A DNA stretch of 63,364 nt from a virus. Location of the stretch: the IMG/VR virus record IMGVR_UViG_3300020581_000085, positions 1 to 63,364 of that record; one strand, given 5' to 3'. The stretch's first letter is position 1. Every line of letters begins with the position of its first letter. The notes beneath the pieces were generated by a model, which saw nothing but the letters and a program-made list of their open reading frames with translations, did no database searches and was not told where the DNA came from. The translations under genes were made by a program, and so were the position numbers. This document shows, in pieces, positions 50,397-57,841 of the stretch.

Positions 50397-50729
50397 GTGT
50401 CATCCATCACCAATGACGTTGCCGAGCTCGAATCCTTGGTCGAATCGCTTCAGGCCGAGAACCGGATCCTGCACAATACGAAGGTCCAGCATGAGTTTGA
50501 GCTTTTCGAACTCCGGCAGAACAACAAGAAGCTTCAATTAGAGCGGGACCAGGCAAGGGATGCCTGTACCACGATGAAGTTGATCCTGGATGAGGCTGGG
50601 GCCGCAATTATTCATGGAATGAAGAGGTTCCGGGAGATCAGCCGAGATCGCCAAGCCAAGGATTTGGAAAAGGGCGAGGGCTTGCCGCTATTTCTCGAAA
50701 AGGAAGCCCCAGAGCAAACGGTTCAATGA
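50397..50729 (+). CDS. Coiled-coil protein, 110 residues
   Basis: GTG 50397 preceded by AAAGGAG at the right distance. Long charged coiled coil (ELESLVESLQAENRILHNTK, NNKKLQLERDQARDACTTM). Last gene of the rightward operon; it overlaps the converging minus-strand gene by seven bases. Confidence 0.6.
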   Translation: MSSITNDVAELESLVESLQAENRILHNTKVQHEFELFELRQNNKKLQLERDQARDACTTMKLILDEAGAAIIHGMKRFREISRDRQAKDLEKGEGLPLFLEKEAPEQTVQ

Positions 50730-50920
50730 CCGTTTTGCCTGAGCGGCGCGGTCATTTCCTCGTTGGCCTCATAAATCGTTGTTATGTACGGGATATTGTT
50801 GCGGAATATCCATACGTCCCGCAGCAGACAGCGAACCGGATGGGGCGAGCTAGCGGCCTCTCTTAGCCTTTGGATTAACTCATCCGATTCGGCGATTGCC
50901 TGCTCATATTTGGACATCAC
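50723..50920 (-). CDS. Hypothetical protein, 65 residues
   Basis: Last gene of the leftward lysis operon. Helical N-terminus (KYEQAIAESDELIQRLREAA) and a C-terminal strand-like part. ATGA-coupled to the membrane protein upstream. Confidence 0.55.
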   Translation of the reverse strand: MMSKYEQAIAESDELIQRLREAASSPHPVRCLLRDVWIFRNNIPYITTIYEANEEMTAPLRQNGH

Positions 50921-51141
50921 GTCTTTCTTTCGGTGAACAGGAACGTCTTTAGTTCGGCCATTACGGTTAGAGCCCGGTCTGATAAATCCTCTAGCTTTTC
51001 GTCACGGGTTCTTACCTCTTGCAATAACCGGACCCGTTCGGCGTTGAGCCAGTAGACGGCCATCAATAGCATCGGCGCGCACCAAGCGCCGCCTTCCTTC
51101 ACATAGGCGATCCAATCAATCCCTGCTTCAACAGCACCCAC
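50917..51141 (-). CDS. Membrane-anchored coiled-coil protein, 74 residues (spanin- or holin-like)
   Basis: One hydrophobic segment (GAWCAPMLLMAVYWLNAERV) followed by a charged helix (RLLQEVRTRDEKLEDLSDRA). Layout resembles an Rz-type inner-membrane spanin or a regulator anchored in the membrane. Located in the lysis operon. Confidence 0.55.
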   Translation of the reverse strand: MGAVEAGIDWIAYVKEGGAWCAPMLLMAVYWLNAERVRLLQEVRTRDEKLEDLSDRALTVMAELKTFLFTERKT

Positions 51142-51163
51142 CCCTGAGCCTGCATTTCATTTT

Positions 51164-51313
51164 CTATTTTGCATTAACAACAGCTTTGGCCCCTTCCAAG
51201 GCCATCGCCTTCAAAACATCGTCAGAAATGGCAAACCCGTAGCCGCTTTTGTCGGCATCGGCTCGAAGGATGGCGAAAAGAGCATCAATCTGCGTTTGGG
51301 TGGGTTCGATCAT
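51164..51313 (-). CDS. 49-residue hypothetical protein
   Basis: ATG 51313 overlaps the stop of the upstream gene. Sequence is a compact helical protein (IEPTQTQIDALFAILRADAD, GFAISDDVLKAMALEGAKAV). Convincing composition despite small size. Function unknown. Confidence 0.55.
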   Translation of the reverse strand: MIEPTQTQIDALFAILRADADKSGYGFAISDDVLKAMALEGAKAVVNAK

Positions 51314-51531
51314 TCTTCGACTCCATCTTTTAAGTTCATTGATGATACTTCGCCAGCCTTCACCCCTCTAGCGTAGCTTTCCTTGTCGGTTGATTCTATC
51401 AGCCTATCGGTCAGGGAATTAGTAGCCTTATGAACTTGTTCAATCTTCTTGCCGTTCCGGTAGCTCTGGTAAAAATTCAATGCCAACACTAGAGCGGTTA
51501 TCAATTGTGCGATTTCCCCCAGTGTTGGCAT
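51310..51531 (-). CDS. Membrane-anchored protein, 73 residues
   Basis: Hydrophobic start (EIAQLITALVLALNFYQSYR) followed by a charged helix (KKIEQVHKATNSLTDRLIES). Typical of phage lysis-region proteins of i-spanin or antiholin style. ATGA-coupled downstream. Confidence 0.6.
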   Translation of the reverse strand: MPTLGEIAQLITALVLALNFYQSYRNGKKIEQVHKATNSLTDRLIESTDKESYARGVKAGEVSSMNLKDGVEE

Positions 51532-51541
51532 TGTTTCATCC

Positions 51542-52240
51542 TCAGTATTTTAGGGAAACACCGATCCGGGCCATGTTGCCCGGCTTTACGCAGTTGGATC
51601 CGAAACAAATTGAGTTGGTGGCATTCATCTGCCAACCAGCCCAAGTATCGACGACCATATTGTTAGAATATCGGGTCAGAAGACCGATTCCTATAATCGG
51701 CGCCACAACCCAGTTGTGAGCGGACGGATTGTTTCCGATTTGAGCCCCGAAGTCCTGCTCCACGAGGCCAGCGAAGCCGTATGAGGCCGGGGCACCTGGT
51801 GTAGCGCCCGGCGTTGATGGCAAGGCAGGGACCGCAGGCAGATTCAAGTTCGGCAGAATGCCAGAAAGGTACTGCTGGATTGGCGATCCAACGCCAACGC
51901 GCTCAATGAATACGCCTGGCCCAGAGAGAGCCAATCCATTGGTCCCGCCGTTGAGGTTGGAGAAACCGCCTTGGACTTCAACAAACCCAAACGCATTACC
52001 CGCGAATGGGCAGGTATAACCTAGTATGGCGTCAAGATCGCCTTGGACAATTTGAGTGCCCACAGGCCCGCCCGAGACCGCGCCGGCATTCCCGCCAGTT
52101 CCGACACCGTAGTAGAAACCACATCGGGTAGGATAGCCTGACGTCAGAGCCTTATTGATTGCGCCGAGGCCCGCCAGGTCCGCAGCATTAGCCGCACTAG
52201 ACAAAAGCCCAAGGGCAAGAACGATACTTCGAATCTTCAT
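51542..52240 (-). CDS. Outer-membrane-protein-like exported protein
   Basis: 232 residues. MKIRSIVLALGLLSSAANA is a clean Sec signal. The mature part is Gly/Asn-rich with alternating strands, a Pro/Ala loop in the middle (PNLNLPAVPALPSTPGA), four Cys, and a C-terminal strand ending in aromatic Tyr (GVSLKY), as beta-barrel outer membrane proteins have. It sits between lysis-type genes. It could mask a receptor after infection, or be a periplasmic protein. Beta-barrel assignment is inferred. Confidence 0.65.
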   Translation of the reverse strand: MKIRSIVLALGLLSSAANAADLAGLGAINKALTSGYPTRCGFYYGVGTGGNAGAVSGGPVGTQIVQGDLDAILGYTCPFAGNAFGFVEVQGGFSNLNGGTNGLALSGPGVFIERVGVGSPIQQYLSGILPNLNLPAVPALPSTPGATPGAPASYGFAGLVEQDFGAQIGNNPSAHNWVVAPIIGIGLLTRYSNNMVVDTWAGWQMNATNSICFGSNCVKPGNMARIGVSLKY

Positions 52241-52316
52241 TTTTCATTCCCCATGTTCGAGTTGAAGAGGCCCGAACATACTCCCGAAGACATTCGTTAA
52301 CTGTTGCCTAAATGTC

Positions 52317-52664
52317 TCACGACGCGGCTTTTGCAACCAAGGCTGGCCTGATATCAGGTGTCGCTGGACCAACCTTTGTCTGTGCTGGGTCGACGGCGAC
52401 AGACGCGGCTGCTGGTGACGCATTTTCGTTGATGCTGATTCGCTCGACGCCGGGCATAGCGGCTACGTCCTGTATCTGCGCGGTTTGGGTTGTCAGCGCC
52501 ACGGTTATCCCTTGGAGGACCATATTCAGAAGGCCGGCAACGGTTACAATTGTCTTTGCGAGCGGCGCTCCAAGAAGATCGGTCAACTGCGCGGAACTAA
52601 CCATCAAAACGCTAATAATCACTCCAATAATTTGAATTATCTGCTTACCGTTAAGATTCAACAT
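52317..52664 (-). CDS. Holin-like membrane protein, 115 residues
   Basis: Start at ATG 52664. Hydrophobic segments IIQIIGVIISVLMVSSAQLT and LAKTIVTVAGLLNMVLQGIT near the N-terminus, then a polar Ala/Pro-rich tail. It lies two genes after the endolysin in the same operon, a usual place for a holin. Its tail is longer than usual. Confidence 0.65.
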   Translation of the reverse strand: MLNLNGKQIIQIIGVIISVLMVSSAQLTDLLGAPLAKTIVTVAGLLNMVLQGITVALTTQTAQIQDVAAMPGVERISINENASPAAASVAVDPAQTKVGPATPDIRPALVAKAAS

Positions 52665-52675
52665 CTTAATCCCTT

Positions 52676-52870
52676 TCATTCAACTAGTTTGTCTGTGATG
52701 ATTTTAGCCGCGCCGTCGTAAGCTTTTACCAATGAACCAAAGCCGTTACCAAACTTGTCTAAGGCTTGTGGGTCTCGAGCGGTGATATTCCCCGCCATGA
52801 CGCGAATCAGCAGGCCCATCTCGTCGTCTAAGGCATTGTCTAGGGCTTTGAGGGCGGTTTCTCGCTTCAT
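52676..52870 (-). CDS. Hypothetical lysis-operon protein, 64 residues
   Basis: Starts in the ATGA overlap with the endolysin stop. Charged helical protein (KRETALKALDNALDDEMGLL). Might be an endolysin or holin regulator; function unknown. Confidence 0.55.
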   Translation of the reverse strand: MKRETALKALDNALDDEMGLLIRVMAGNITARDPQALDKFGNGFGSLVKAYDGAAKIITDKLVE

Positions 52871-53742
52871 ACGTCGAGCCGCTTGGCGAGAGTTTTGAGG
52901 GTTTCCAATCTGGCGATCCCATCTTCCGCCAATCCATTCGCCGCTTGGAACCGCTTGACGGCGGCTATCGTGCCCGGGCCATATTGGCCATCGACCGATA
53001 TTTGCTCGTCGGAGATTGCGTTCAAACTCGCCTGTACCCATGCCACGCTGAATTTCGGGTGAATCGGTGCCGGGACTGGAGACGGTGGGGCCTCGGGCGC
53101 AGGAACGGGGACAGGGTCAACAGAAACGGCCACTGGCGCGGGTTCCGCTATGGGCTCTCTCAGGCCCTTCTCGAATAGATCGGCCTCTTGGCGGCGCCTA
53201 GACTGCAATCCAGGCACGTTCGGCCATAGACGTTGCATTGATCGGATATTGCCGGGGATGGCCGCGAAGTTCTTATCCGCCATGTTGGCGTGGATCTCGC
53301 GCATTTCGAGGTAGCGGTCGCCCGCCCCGTTGAATGACGCGCCGCGGTTATAGGCGAGGGAAACGAGGGAACCGAACGAATCGCCCGACAGCAAATCGCA
53401 GTTCGGCAAAGCCTTCTCGACCAAAGCTTCCCATTTTGGCATGTCGTGGTTCTGGAACACGGCCATTGCGGCTGTCCAAGACACAGAGACGGCATTGCGG
53501 ATTTTGTGGGTTTCGACTTGAGCCCTAGCGCCAGTCATACCGGCCGCCGCGCCAAGTTTGCTAATCATGTCAGCGGTTAGATACTGGCCCCAATCCGAGG
53601 CGATTTGCGCCGCGGTCTCAAACCCGCAATCGTACCCTATGCCGATCGTCACTCCAGAGGCGCCGCCCGGCCAAGTTGGCGGACGATAGAGTTTATTATA
53701 CGTTTCTTCCGAGCTCACCTCGAAAAAAACGATCATAGACAT
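52867..53742 (-). CDS. Endolysin: lysozyme-like domain plus peptidoglycan-binding domain
   Basis: 291 residues from ATG 53742. N-terminal catalytic part begins with FFEVSSEETYNKLYRPPTWP and GGASGVTIGIGYDCG, the E...TIGxGY layout of T4-lysozyme/pesticin-like muramidases; AYNRGASFNG is the later conserved loop. A Pro/Ala/Val linker follows, then a C-terminal PG_binding_1-like repeat (AWVQASLNAI, VDGQYGPGTIAAVKRFQAAN). No signal peptide, so a holin is required for release. Confidence 0.8.
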   Translation of the reverse strand: MSMIVFFEVSSEETYNKLYRPPTWPGGASGVTIGIGYDCGFETAAQIASDWGQYLTADMISKLGAAAGMTGARAQVETHKIRNAVSVSWTAAMAVFQNHDMPKWEALVEKALPNCDLLSGDSFGSLVSLAYNRGASFNGAGDRYLEMREIHANMADKNFAAIPGNIRSMQRLWPNVPGLQSRRRQEADLFEKGLREPIAEPAPVAVSVDPVPVPAPEAPPSPVPAPIHPKFSVAWVQASLNAISDEQISVDGQYGPGTIAAVKRFQAANGLAEDGIARLETLKTLAKRLDV

Positions 53743-53764
53743 TGCGGCAGGGGATGATCTCACG

Positions 53765-53796
53765 AAAAACGGCCCACCTTAGGGTTAAGGTGAGCC
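53765..53796 (-). terminator. Intrinsic terminator just before the endolysin gene
   Basis: On the minus strand GGCTCACCTTA, ACCC loop, TAAGGTGGGCC, then GTTTTTC. It lies between the small-gene operon (to 53837) and the endolysin start (53742). Either the lysis genes have a promoter inside the leader, or antitermination controls lysis timing. Confidence 0.75.
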
Positions 53797-53836
53797 GCCT
53801 GCCGTGAACAGTTATGCGACGGATTGCCACAATTCG

Positions 53837-54022
53837 TCAAGGTTGCGGGTCTTGAACTACTTTCGCGGCATAGATGTAAGGGTACGGAGACGTGATAATA
53901 ATTCGGCAAATCGCGCCGTTTTCATCAATGATAGCGGTGCATTTACTAGTTTGCCTTCCCCATTGGTCAACGGGAAATGGTTTGGCGTCGCGTTCCGCCT
54001 CTTGCTCTGTGATCGTTTTCAT
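53837..54022 (-). CDS. Hypothetical protein, 61 residues
   Basis: Small alpha/beta protein (EQEAERDAKPFPVDQWGRQT, GAICRIIITSPYPYIYAA). Coupled to the HTH-like protein upstream. Last gene before the terminator. Function unknown. Confidence 0.6.
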   Translation of the reverse strand: MKTITEQEAERDAKPFPVDQWGRQTSKCTAIIDENGAICRIIITSPYPYIYAAKVVQDPQP

Positions 54023-54282
54023 CAGATTTCCTCAACTATCTTGCGAAGGGGCCGTTTTTTCTCTCTCACGGGTGGAATTTCGGGGAAACGAGAGGCTTGG
54101 CCAAGTGTTTTGGTCCACAGTTGTTTGACGTAAGCCTCTCGCGACGCGGCAAAATCCAACCCCCAATGGCGGCATATTTGCCTAGATCGGCCGGACGCTT
54201 TGGCGATCTCAAAAGGGGTTGCCAGCCCCTTCCGCATTAACGAAATAGCGGCGTGACGGATATGATCGTTACGGGCGGCCAT
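54022..54282 (-). CDS. HTH-like small protein, 86 residues
   Basis: From ATG 54282. ARNDHIRHAAISLMRKGLAT followed by PFEIAKASGRSRQICRHWGL reads as a helix-turn-helix of Cro or homeodomain type. A basic C-terminus follows. Regulatory role is likely but its target is unknown. Confidence 0.6.
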   Translation of the reverse strand: MAARNDHIRHAAISLMRKGLATPFEIAKASGRSRQICRHWGLDFAASREAYVKQLWTKTLGQASRFPEIPPVREKKRPLRKIVEEI

Positions 54283-54478
54283 GTTGACGCTCTTTGAACG
54301 TCGCAGGCTGTATCCATTGAATGTTGAATGACGGGCCAAACGTGCCGCGACCATAGGTGATTTGCTTGGCCTTCGGGTATTGCTCGATTGCTGCAGCGAT
54401 AGCTTCCTCCTCCGAATCGAAAGGGCCGACCATTTGCTTAATCTTGCCGATCGGATGCGCCCAATATTGAGCCGACAT
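54269..54478 (-). CDS. Hypothetical protein, 69 residues
   Basis: From ATG 54478. AHPIGKIKQMVGPFDSEEEA, then a helix, then YGRGTFGPSFNIQWIQPATF. Small alpha/beta protein; overlaps the next start by 14 bases. Function unknown. Confidence 0.55.
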   Translation of the reverse strand: MSAQYWAHPIGKIKQMVGPFDSEEEAIAAAIEQYPKAKQITYGRGTFGPSFNIQWIQPATFKERQHGRP

Positions 54479-54480
54479 GG

Positions 54481-54690
54481 CTATTCCTCCGTTTGCTCCG
54501 TAAACCAAGAAACTAAATCGAGCTGATCCGCCTCATCTGAGAAAAGGCCAATGTCGCAAGGTCTCTGCGGCTTTGACGGCCGCAACGGTTGCCTAGCCTT
54601 CAGCCTCGCAAGCGATATTTGCTCCGCGCCAGGAATGACGCCTTGCGGCTTTCCATCGGCGCCGACCTCAAAATGGAATTGTGTCTCCAT
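54481..54690 (-). CDS. Hypothetical protein, 69 residues
   Basis: Starts METQFHFEVGADGKPQGVIP; the C-terminal half is acidic with a helix. Start overlaps the end of the upstream gene by 23 bases and follows an AGAGGGG site. Function unknown. Confidence 0.6.
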   Translation of the reverse strand: METQFHFEVGADGKPQGVIPGAEQISLARLKARQPLRPSKPQRPCDIGLFSDEADQLDLVSWFTEQTEE

Positions 54691-54940
54691 AATAAAACCC
54701 CTCTTTGCTGGTTAGGATATCAAGTGCATAGTGTGATCGGGCTATCTCGCATTGCTGCCGATAGCGGTGAAGCATTTCGATACAAGCCTGTTGGAACGGG
54801 CTCATTTCCTTGAAGCCGCGAGCGTCGTAGTAGGCTTGGCTGGTCATATAGACCTTGTGCGCTCCGCCTCCGCCGTTTCGCTGATAGCGGTCGGCGGAGA
54901 CGTGACGCAGCTCCGCCATTGCGTTGGAATCGAATGCCAT
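54668..54940 (-). CDS. Hypothetical protein, 90 residues
   Basis: Aromatic, Gly-rich middle (RNGGGGAHKVYMTSQAYYDA) and a helical C-terminus (FQQACIEMLHRYRQQCEIAR). Second in its transcript. No family recognised. Confidence 0.6.
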   Translation of the reverse strand: MAFDSNAMAELRHVSADRYQRNGGGGAHKVYMTSQAYYDARGFKEMSPFQQACIEMLHRYRQQCEIARSHYALDILTSKEGFYYGDTIPF

Positions 54941-54943
54941 GGT

Positions 54944-55459
54944 TCAAGCCGCTACTTTCGGACGATCAAGCTGGAATTGCTCGATTACGGCGTTGGCCTC
55001 TGCCAACCATCGCGGCCTTTGCTTTTCCACCCACGCAGCAAGCTTAGCCTTAGCTTTCGTGGCTTCGCCGCTCGAAAGGAAACCGGCGTGAACGGAAAAA
55101 CTATCCCCGAAAAGGTCTGCTACCAACCACTTAGCTTCGTCTTCTGTGATCCGGAAATGGCGCGCGGCTACGTCGAATTGTGGCCGTTGCCAATGAGTCC
55201 CTCCGAGATGGTAGAAGCCATTTTCCAGCGCGTGCATTGGAATGCCGTCGATATCTGACAAGTGCAAATCGGCAAGCGGCTGTAAATCTGGCCAATGCTT
55301 CAAAATTTCGTCATGGCAGCATCCGCCGAATTTGGATCCGCGATCTTTTCCATCTGCGGTTAGCGAGAAGTATGGCTTTGCGTTACCTCTGTGCCAAGAA
55401 AGCGCGGCGGTTGCCGTGATGTAGTAGCGGTTTTCTCTGTCAATAAATTTACGGATCAT
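54944..55459 (-). CDS. Hypothetical protein, 171 residues
   Basis: From ATG 55459, after CAGAGGGGAATAC. N-terminus MIRKFIDRENRYYITATAAL and the central HLGGTHWQRPQFDVAARHFR suggest a globular enzyme-like or regulatory fold with many His and Asp. The C-terminal helix is Lys/Ala-rich. A longer in-frame upstream start is rejected because it lacks a ribosome site. Function not recognised. Confidence 0.65.
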   Translation of the reverse strand: MIRKFIDRENRYYITATAALSWHRGNAKPYFSLTADGKDRGSKFGGCCHDEILKHWPDLQPLADLHLSDIDGIPMHALENGFYHLGGTHWQRPQFDVAARHFRITEDEAKWLVADLFGDSFSVHAGFLSSGEATKAKAKLAAWVEKQRPRWLAEANAVIEQFQLDRPKVAA

Positions 55460-55476
55460 AGTCGTATTCCCCTCTG

Positions 55477-55569
55477 TTAGATGATTGTCAGGAAGTGAAG
55501 AACGTGGACGGCCGAAACGAAGCAGCAAATCGCCAATGGCCAGATGACGAGATGTTCTAGGGCGGTCAT
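55477..55569 (-). CDS. 30-residue membrane peptide
   Basis: ATGA-coupled to the 103-residue gene upstream. One hydrophobic span (LVIWPLAICCFVSAVHVLHF). It ends just before the next gene's ribosome site. Confidence 0.45.
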   Translation of the reverse strand: MTALEHLVIWPLAICCFVSAVHVLHFLTII

Positions 55570-55877
55570 TGGTTAACCGCATTCGAATAATCAAGGCCGG
55601 GATAGGCAGGCATTGATCGGGTCACGCGATCCAGAAATGGATCATGCGGCCGGTTGGCGATTGAAACGCCGCGCGCCCCATGCTCGATAGATGCAGCGGC
55701 ACAATTCGGCTTTGTGACCCTAGCTAAGGCCTCGTCTAGCCTCTCGATGAGCCATTTCTGATCTTCGCAACCAGCCACGGCATAAGCGGCCGCTTGGAAA
55801 GCCCTTGTTGCGGTTTCTGCTTCGAAATAGGCCGGACGATATTGACCCAAGAAATAGATTGACGCGGTATAAGCCAT
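55566..55877 (-). CDS. Hypothetical protein, 103 residues
   Basis: First gene of this leftward operon. Start at ATG 55877 after CAGAGGGGATACC; an in-frame earlier start has no ribosome site. Aromatic start (YTASIYFLGQYRPAYFEAET) then helices. Function unknown. Confidence 0.6.
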   Translation of the reverse strand: MAYTASIYFLGQYRPAYFEAETATRAFQAAAYAVAGCEDQKWLIERLDEALARVTKPNCAAASIEHGARGVSIANRPHDPFLDRVTRSMPAYPGLDYSNAVNQ

Positions 55878-55903
55878 TTCGGTATCCCCTCTGTTTCGGT
55901 AAG

Positions 55904-55915
55904 GATACCTTGTCA
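55904..55915 (-). promoter_or_regulatory. Copy of the TGACAAGGTATC element
   Basis: On the minus strand TGACAAGGTATC, identical to 44420-44431 and close to the TTGACAAGGGACC site at the 40.5-kb switch. It lies 27 bases before the first gene of the leftward operon, so it is a candidate operator or part of a promoter. Confidence 0.5.
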
Positions 55916-56042
55916 GATGATTTGATATTTGTCCATAGGCAAAAACGAAAAATCTCAAAACTATTTTAGTTCTGATGTGATTTCAGATATTTGAGGCTCA
56001 GGAATTTGGGCGCAATTCGTCCCCGTTTCTGCCTCCTCCTCT

Positions 56043-56062
56043 AAAAAGCCCTTGCTGGCTTT
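56043..56062 (-). terminator. Minus-strand hairpin with T-run
   Basis: On the minus strand AAAGCC, AGCAAG loop, GGCTTT followed by TT. Flanking CTCCTC/GAGGAG extends the symmetry. It would end leftward transcripts coming from inside the structured region. Confidence 0.45.
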
Positions 56063-56499
56063 GAGGAGTGACCCGGCAGGCCACCATTTCATCCCCGTAT
56101 TCCGCGCTATCCTTTTATCGGTGGACCAAGCCGGCCTCCCTAGACCGAGACCCTGCGAGCAAGGCCCTGGACTAGGGAGCTATTCTAGCTCCAAGCTACG
56201 CTTTCCCATTTGGCCTGCCGTCCAAGCGGTTTTGAGCGTAAGGCGAGCAATATTCGACGTAGAATCACTCTCGCCTGCGTTTGTCTCTCAGGGCGGTGTG
56301 CAGCCCATTCGAGCCGTCGGGGATAGCTTTCGCTATGAGGGTCCCGGCGGGGAAATCCGTCTTGAGGAAGGTGGCTTGCGCTCTGTCGGAACTAGGTCCG
56401 GGCTGCGGGCTTTGCGGTTGACCGAGGCGGGATGCGTGCCATATAAGGCTTGGGCGCCGCGCTCTTTTCCAAACTGCCCCATCAAGCCAGTTTGGGCCG

Positions 56500-56536
56500 A
56501 ACCCGTCCTGCTCAACCAGGGCGGGTTTCGTGTTTC
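56500..56536 (+). terminator. Plus-strand intrinsic terminator
   Basis: Stem AACCCG-T-CCTG (56500-56510) with CAGG-G-CGGGTT (56517-56527), CTCAAC loop, followed by TCGTGTTTC. It implies a rightward transcript in the structured region upstream. Confidence 0.6.
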
Positions 56537-56719
56537 TAGCCCTATTTCATTGCAAAATCAACGCCCCGTGCTATGATCGCAAATCAACCCGTGGCGGGGT
56601 CATTCGGTTGGATAGCAGGGGATTCGGCCGCCGCGATGAAAGATTGCTTGCCGCTCGCTAACGGGAAGGCACGTGGTATTCCGGTTCAAAGCAATCGTCC
56701 CCTGCAAAAAGGCTTCGCA

Positions 56720-56920
56720 ATGAGGGATAAACCCTATCCAGCTTGCGCACCTGGTCTCGGTGGTATCTGCACGATATGCGGCCACGGGCCCTGCACAAAG
56801 ACGGATTTGGCCAATGACGTGATTCTTCCGGCGATCGGCGCCGCGGCTCTATTCGCGGCTTGGTATTACGACTATCTGCCGTGGAAAGTCATAAAGGCGA
56901 TTTTGACGGAGGCGGTATGA
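56720..56920 (+). CDS. Small membrane protein with Cys pair, 66 residues
   Basis: From ATG 56720 after AAGG; an in-frame ATG at 56573 would add 49 residues of poor composition. CAPGLGGICTICGHGPC gives four Cys suited to metal binding, then a hydrophobic span (VILPAIGAAALFAAWYYDYL). Coupled to the next gene by ATGA. Confidence 0.55.
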   Translation: MRDKPYPACAPGLGGICTICGHGPCTKTDLANDVILPAIGAAALFAAWYYDYLPWKVIKAILTEAV

Positions 56921-57171
56921 GTGAAACGCTTTACGTTTATCGCTGGGATCGCCAAGGCCGCAAAAACGAGATTTGCCGCATTCTGGCCAGAGGCAAGATG
57001 AATAGCTGTCTCGCCGAGTTTGAGGATGGCTACCAGATGATAACCAGCCGAAACGCATTCCGCCGGCTCAAACCTCTTTCGCCCGCTTCCTCCCCACCTT
57101 CGGCCTCCCGCTCAATCCCGTCTCAGGATCTATCGCTCGAAAGCCAACCGCCGGCCTCTTCGGTGGATTAG
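56917..57171 (+). CDS. Hypothetical protein, 84 residues
   Basis: SETLYVYRWDRQGRKNEICR, ILARGKMNSCLAEFEDGYQM and TSRNAFRRLK form a compact beta protein type that I associate with Rhizobiales phages and prophages. The Ser/Pro-rich C-terminus overlaps the converging minus-strand gene by about 100 bases. Function unknown. Confidence 0.65.
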   Translation: MSETLYVYRWDRQGRKNEICRILARGKMNSCLAEFEDGYQMITSRNAFRRLKPLSPASSPPSASRSIPSQDLSLESQPPASSVD

Positions 57172-57529
57172 CCAAGGCATAGGCTTCCAGCTCCGCTATC
57201 AGCCTATCCCCAGCCTCACAGCGCGCCCTGATAGCCTCAGACAGCATCAAGGCCGCCGCTGCAGGCATCACCTGTTTCCCCTTCCACCACCCCCTCATCG
57301 TCTCTAACGCATACCGACCACCAAACAATTCTACAGCGCCCTTCTGTAGTCCTGGATAATCGTCAATATTCCAAGGCAATACCCACCGCGTACCTCGCAC
57401 CGCAATAGGCTTAGCCCCATGCGCTATATATTTTGGGCTTAGTGAACGCGGACGTTTGCGGACATATGATCGAAGGCCGTGTTTATCTGCGATTTCAAGG
57501 GGTTTTTGAGCTGTTTCGGCCTCGCGCAT
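57068..57529 (-). CDS. Hypothetical, possibly regulatory protein, 153 residues
   Basis: Central segment VELFGGRYALETMRGWWKGK followed by AAAALMLSEAIRARCEAGDR resembles a HTH-like module with a following helix. The ends are basic and Pro-rich (KRPAVGFRAIDPETGLSGRP). It converges on the plus-strand gene and overlaps its 3' end. It is the only minus gene between the two plus blocks and might repress the adjacent promoter region at 57.8 kb; that is speculation. Confidence 0.55.
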   Translation of the reverse strand: MREAETAQKPLEIADKHGLRSYVRKRPRSLSPKYIAHGAKPIAVRGTRWVLPWNIDDYPGLQKGAVELFGGRYALETMRGWWKGKQVMPAAAALMLSEAIRARCEAGDRLIAELEAYALANPPKRPAVGFRAIDPETGLSGRPKVGRKRAKEV

Positions 57530-57794
57530 AGGGCATTCGTAAGGCTATCAGGCGGGGTCGGCAAGCGATCCTAGCTGTATTGTCAGCCATGCGATGCGAT
57601 GTTCTCATATTCACCACCTAACCCATTGATATATAACGGCACCGTCTCGTTGGTCCGGTGTTGGGGAATGACTGATGCGGCGAGAAACCGCAGCCAGGTG
57701 ACGAATCAGGGGCTATTTTTCTTGGCGTCGGCCCACGAGCGAGTGGCGAAGCGGGGTGGCGCCCGTCTTCGCCCCGCATAGAAAAAATAAACAT

Positions 57795-57839
57795 GCGTTA
57801 CCTCTTGACGTAACGCCGTTACCCGGTTCTAGGTAACGC
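57795..57839. promoter_or_regulatory. GTTACG operator-like array upstream of the packaging/glycan operon
   Basis: An outer perfect inverted repeat GCGTTACCT (57795-57803)/AGGTAACGC (57831-57839) encloses an inner one, GTAACG-C-CGTTAC (57810-57822), giving four copies of the same half-site in 45 bases. A -35-like TTGACG lies at 57805-57810. It directly precedes ATG 57842, the start of the long rightward operon. The rest of the 57530-57841 gap shows GC-rich inverted repeats but no gene. Confidence 0.6.
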
Positions 57840-57841
57840 TA

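Larger units (their letters stand above)
55960..56570. other. 610-base structured region without a convincing gene
   Basis: The longest ORF here (plus strand, 56052-56576) has low-complexity Pro/Gly/Arg composition and no ribosome site, so I do not call it. The DNA is full of short inverted repeats, for example CCCTAG/CTAGGG, GAGCT-ATTCT-AGCTC, GATAGC/GCTATG and AAACTG/CAGTTT. It is bounded by a terminator-like hairpin at each end. It may hold a structured RNA, an attachment site or an origin; none is proven. Confidence 0.45.

Noticed and set aside
56052-56576. 174-codon plus-strand ORF in the structured gap
   Set aside because: Composition is Pro/Gly/Arg/Leu mixed without domain pattern, there is no ribosome site, and it runs through several strong inverted repeats and a terminator.
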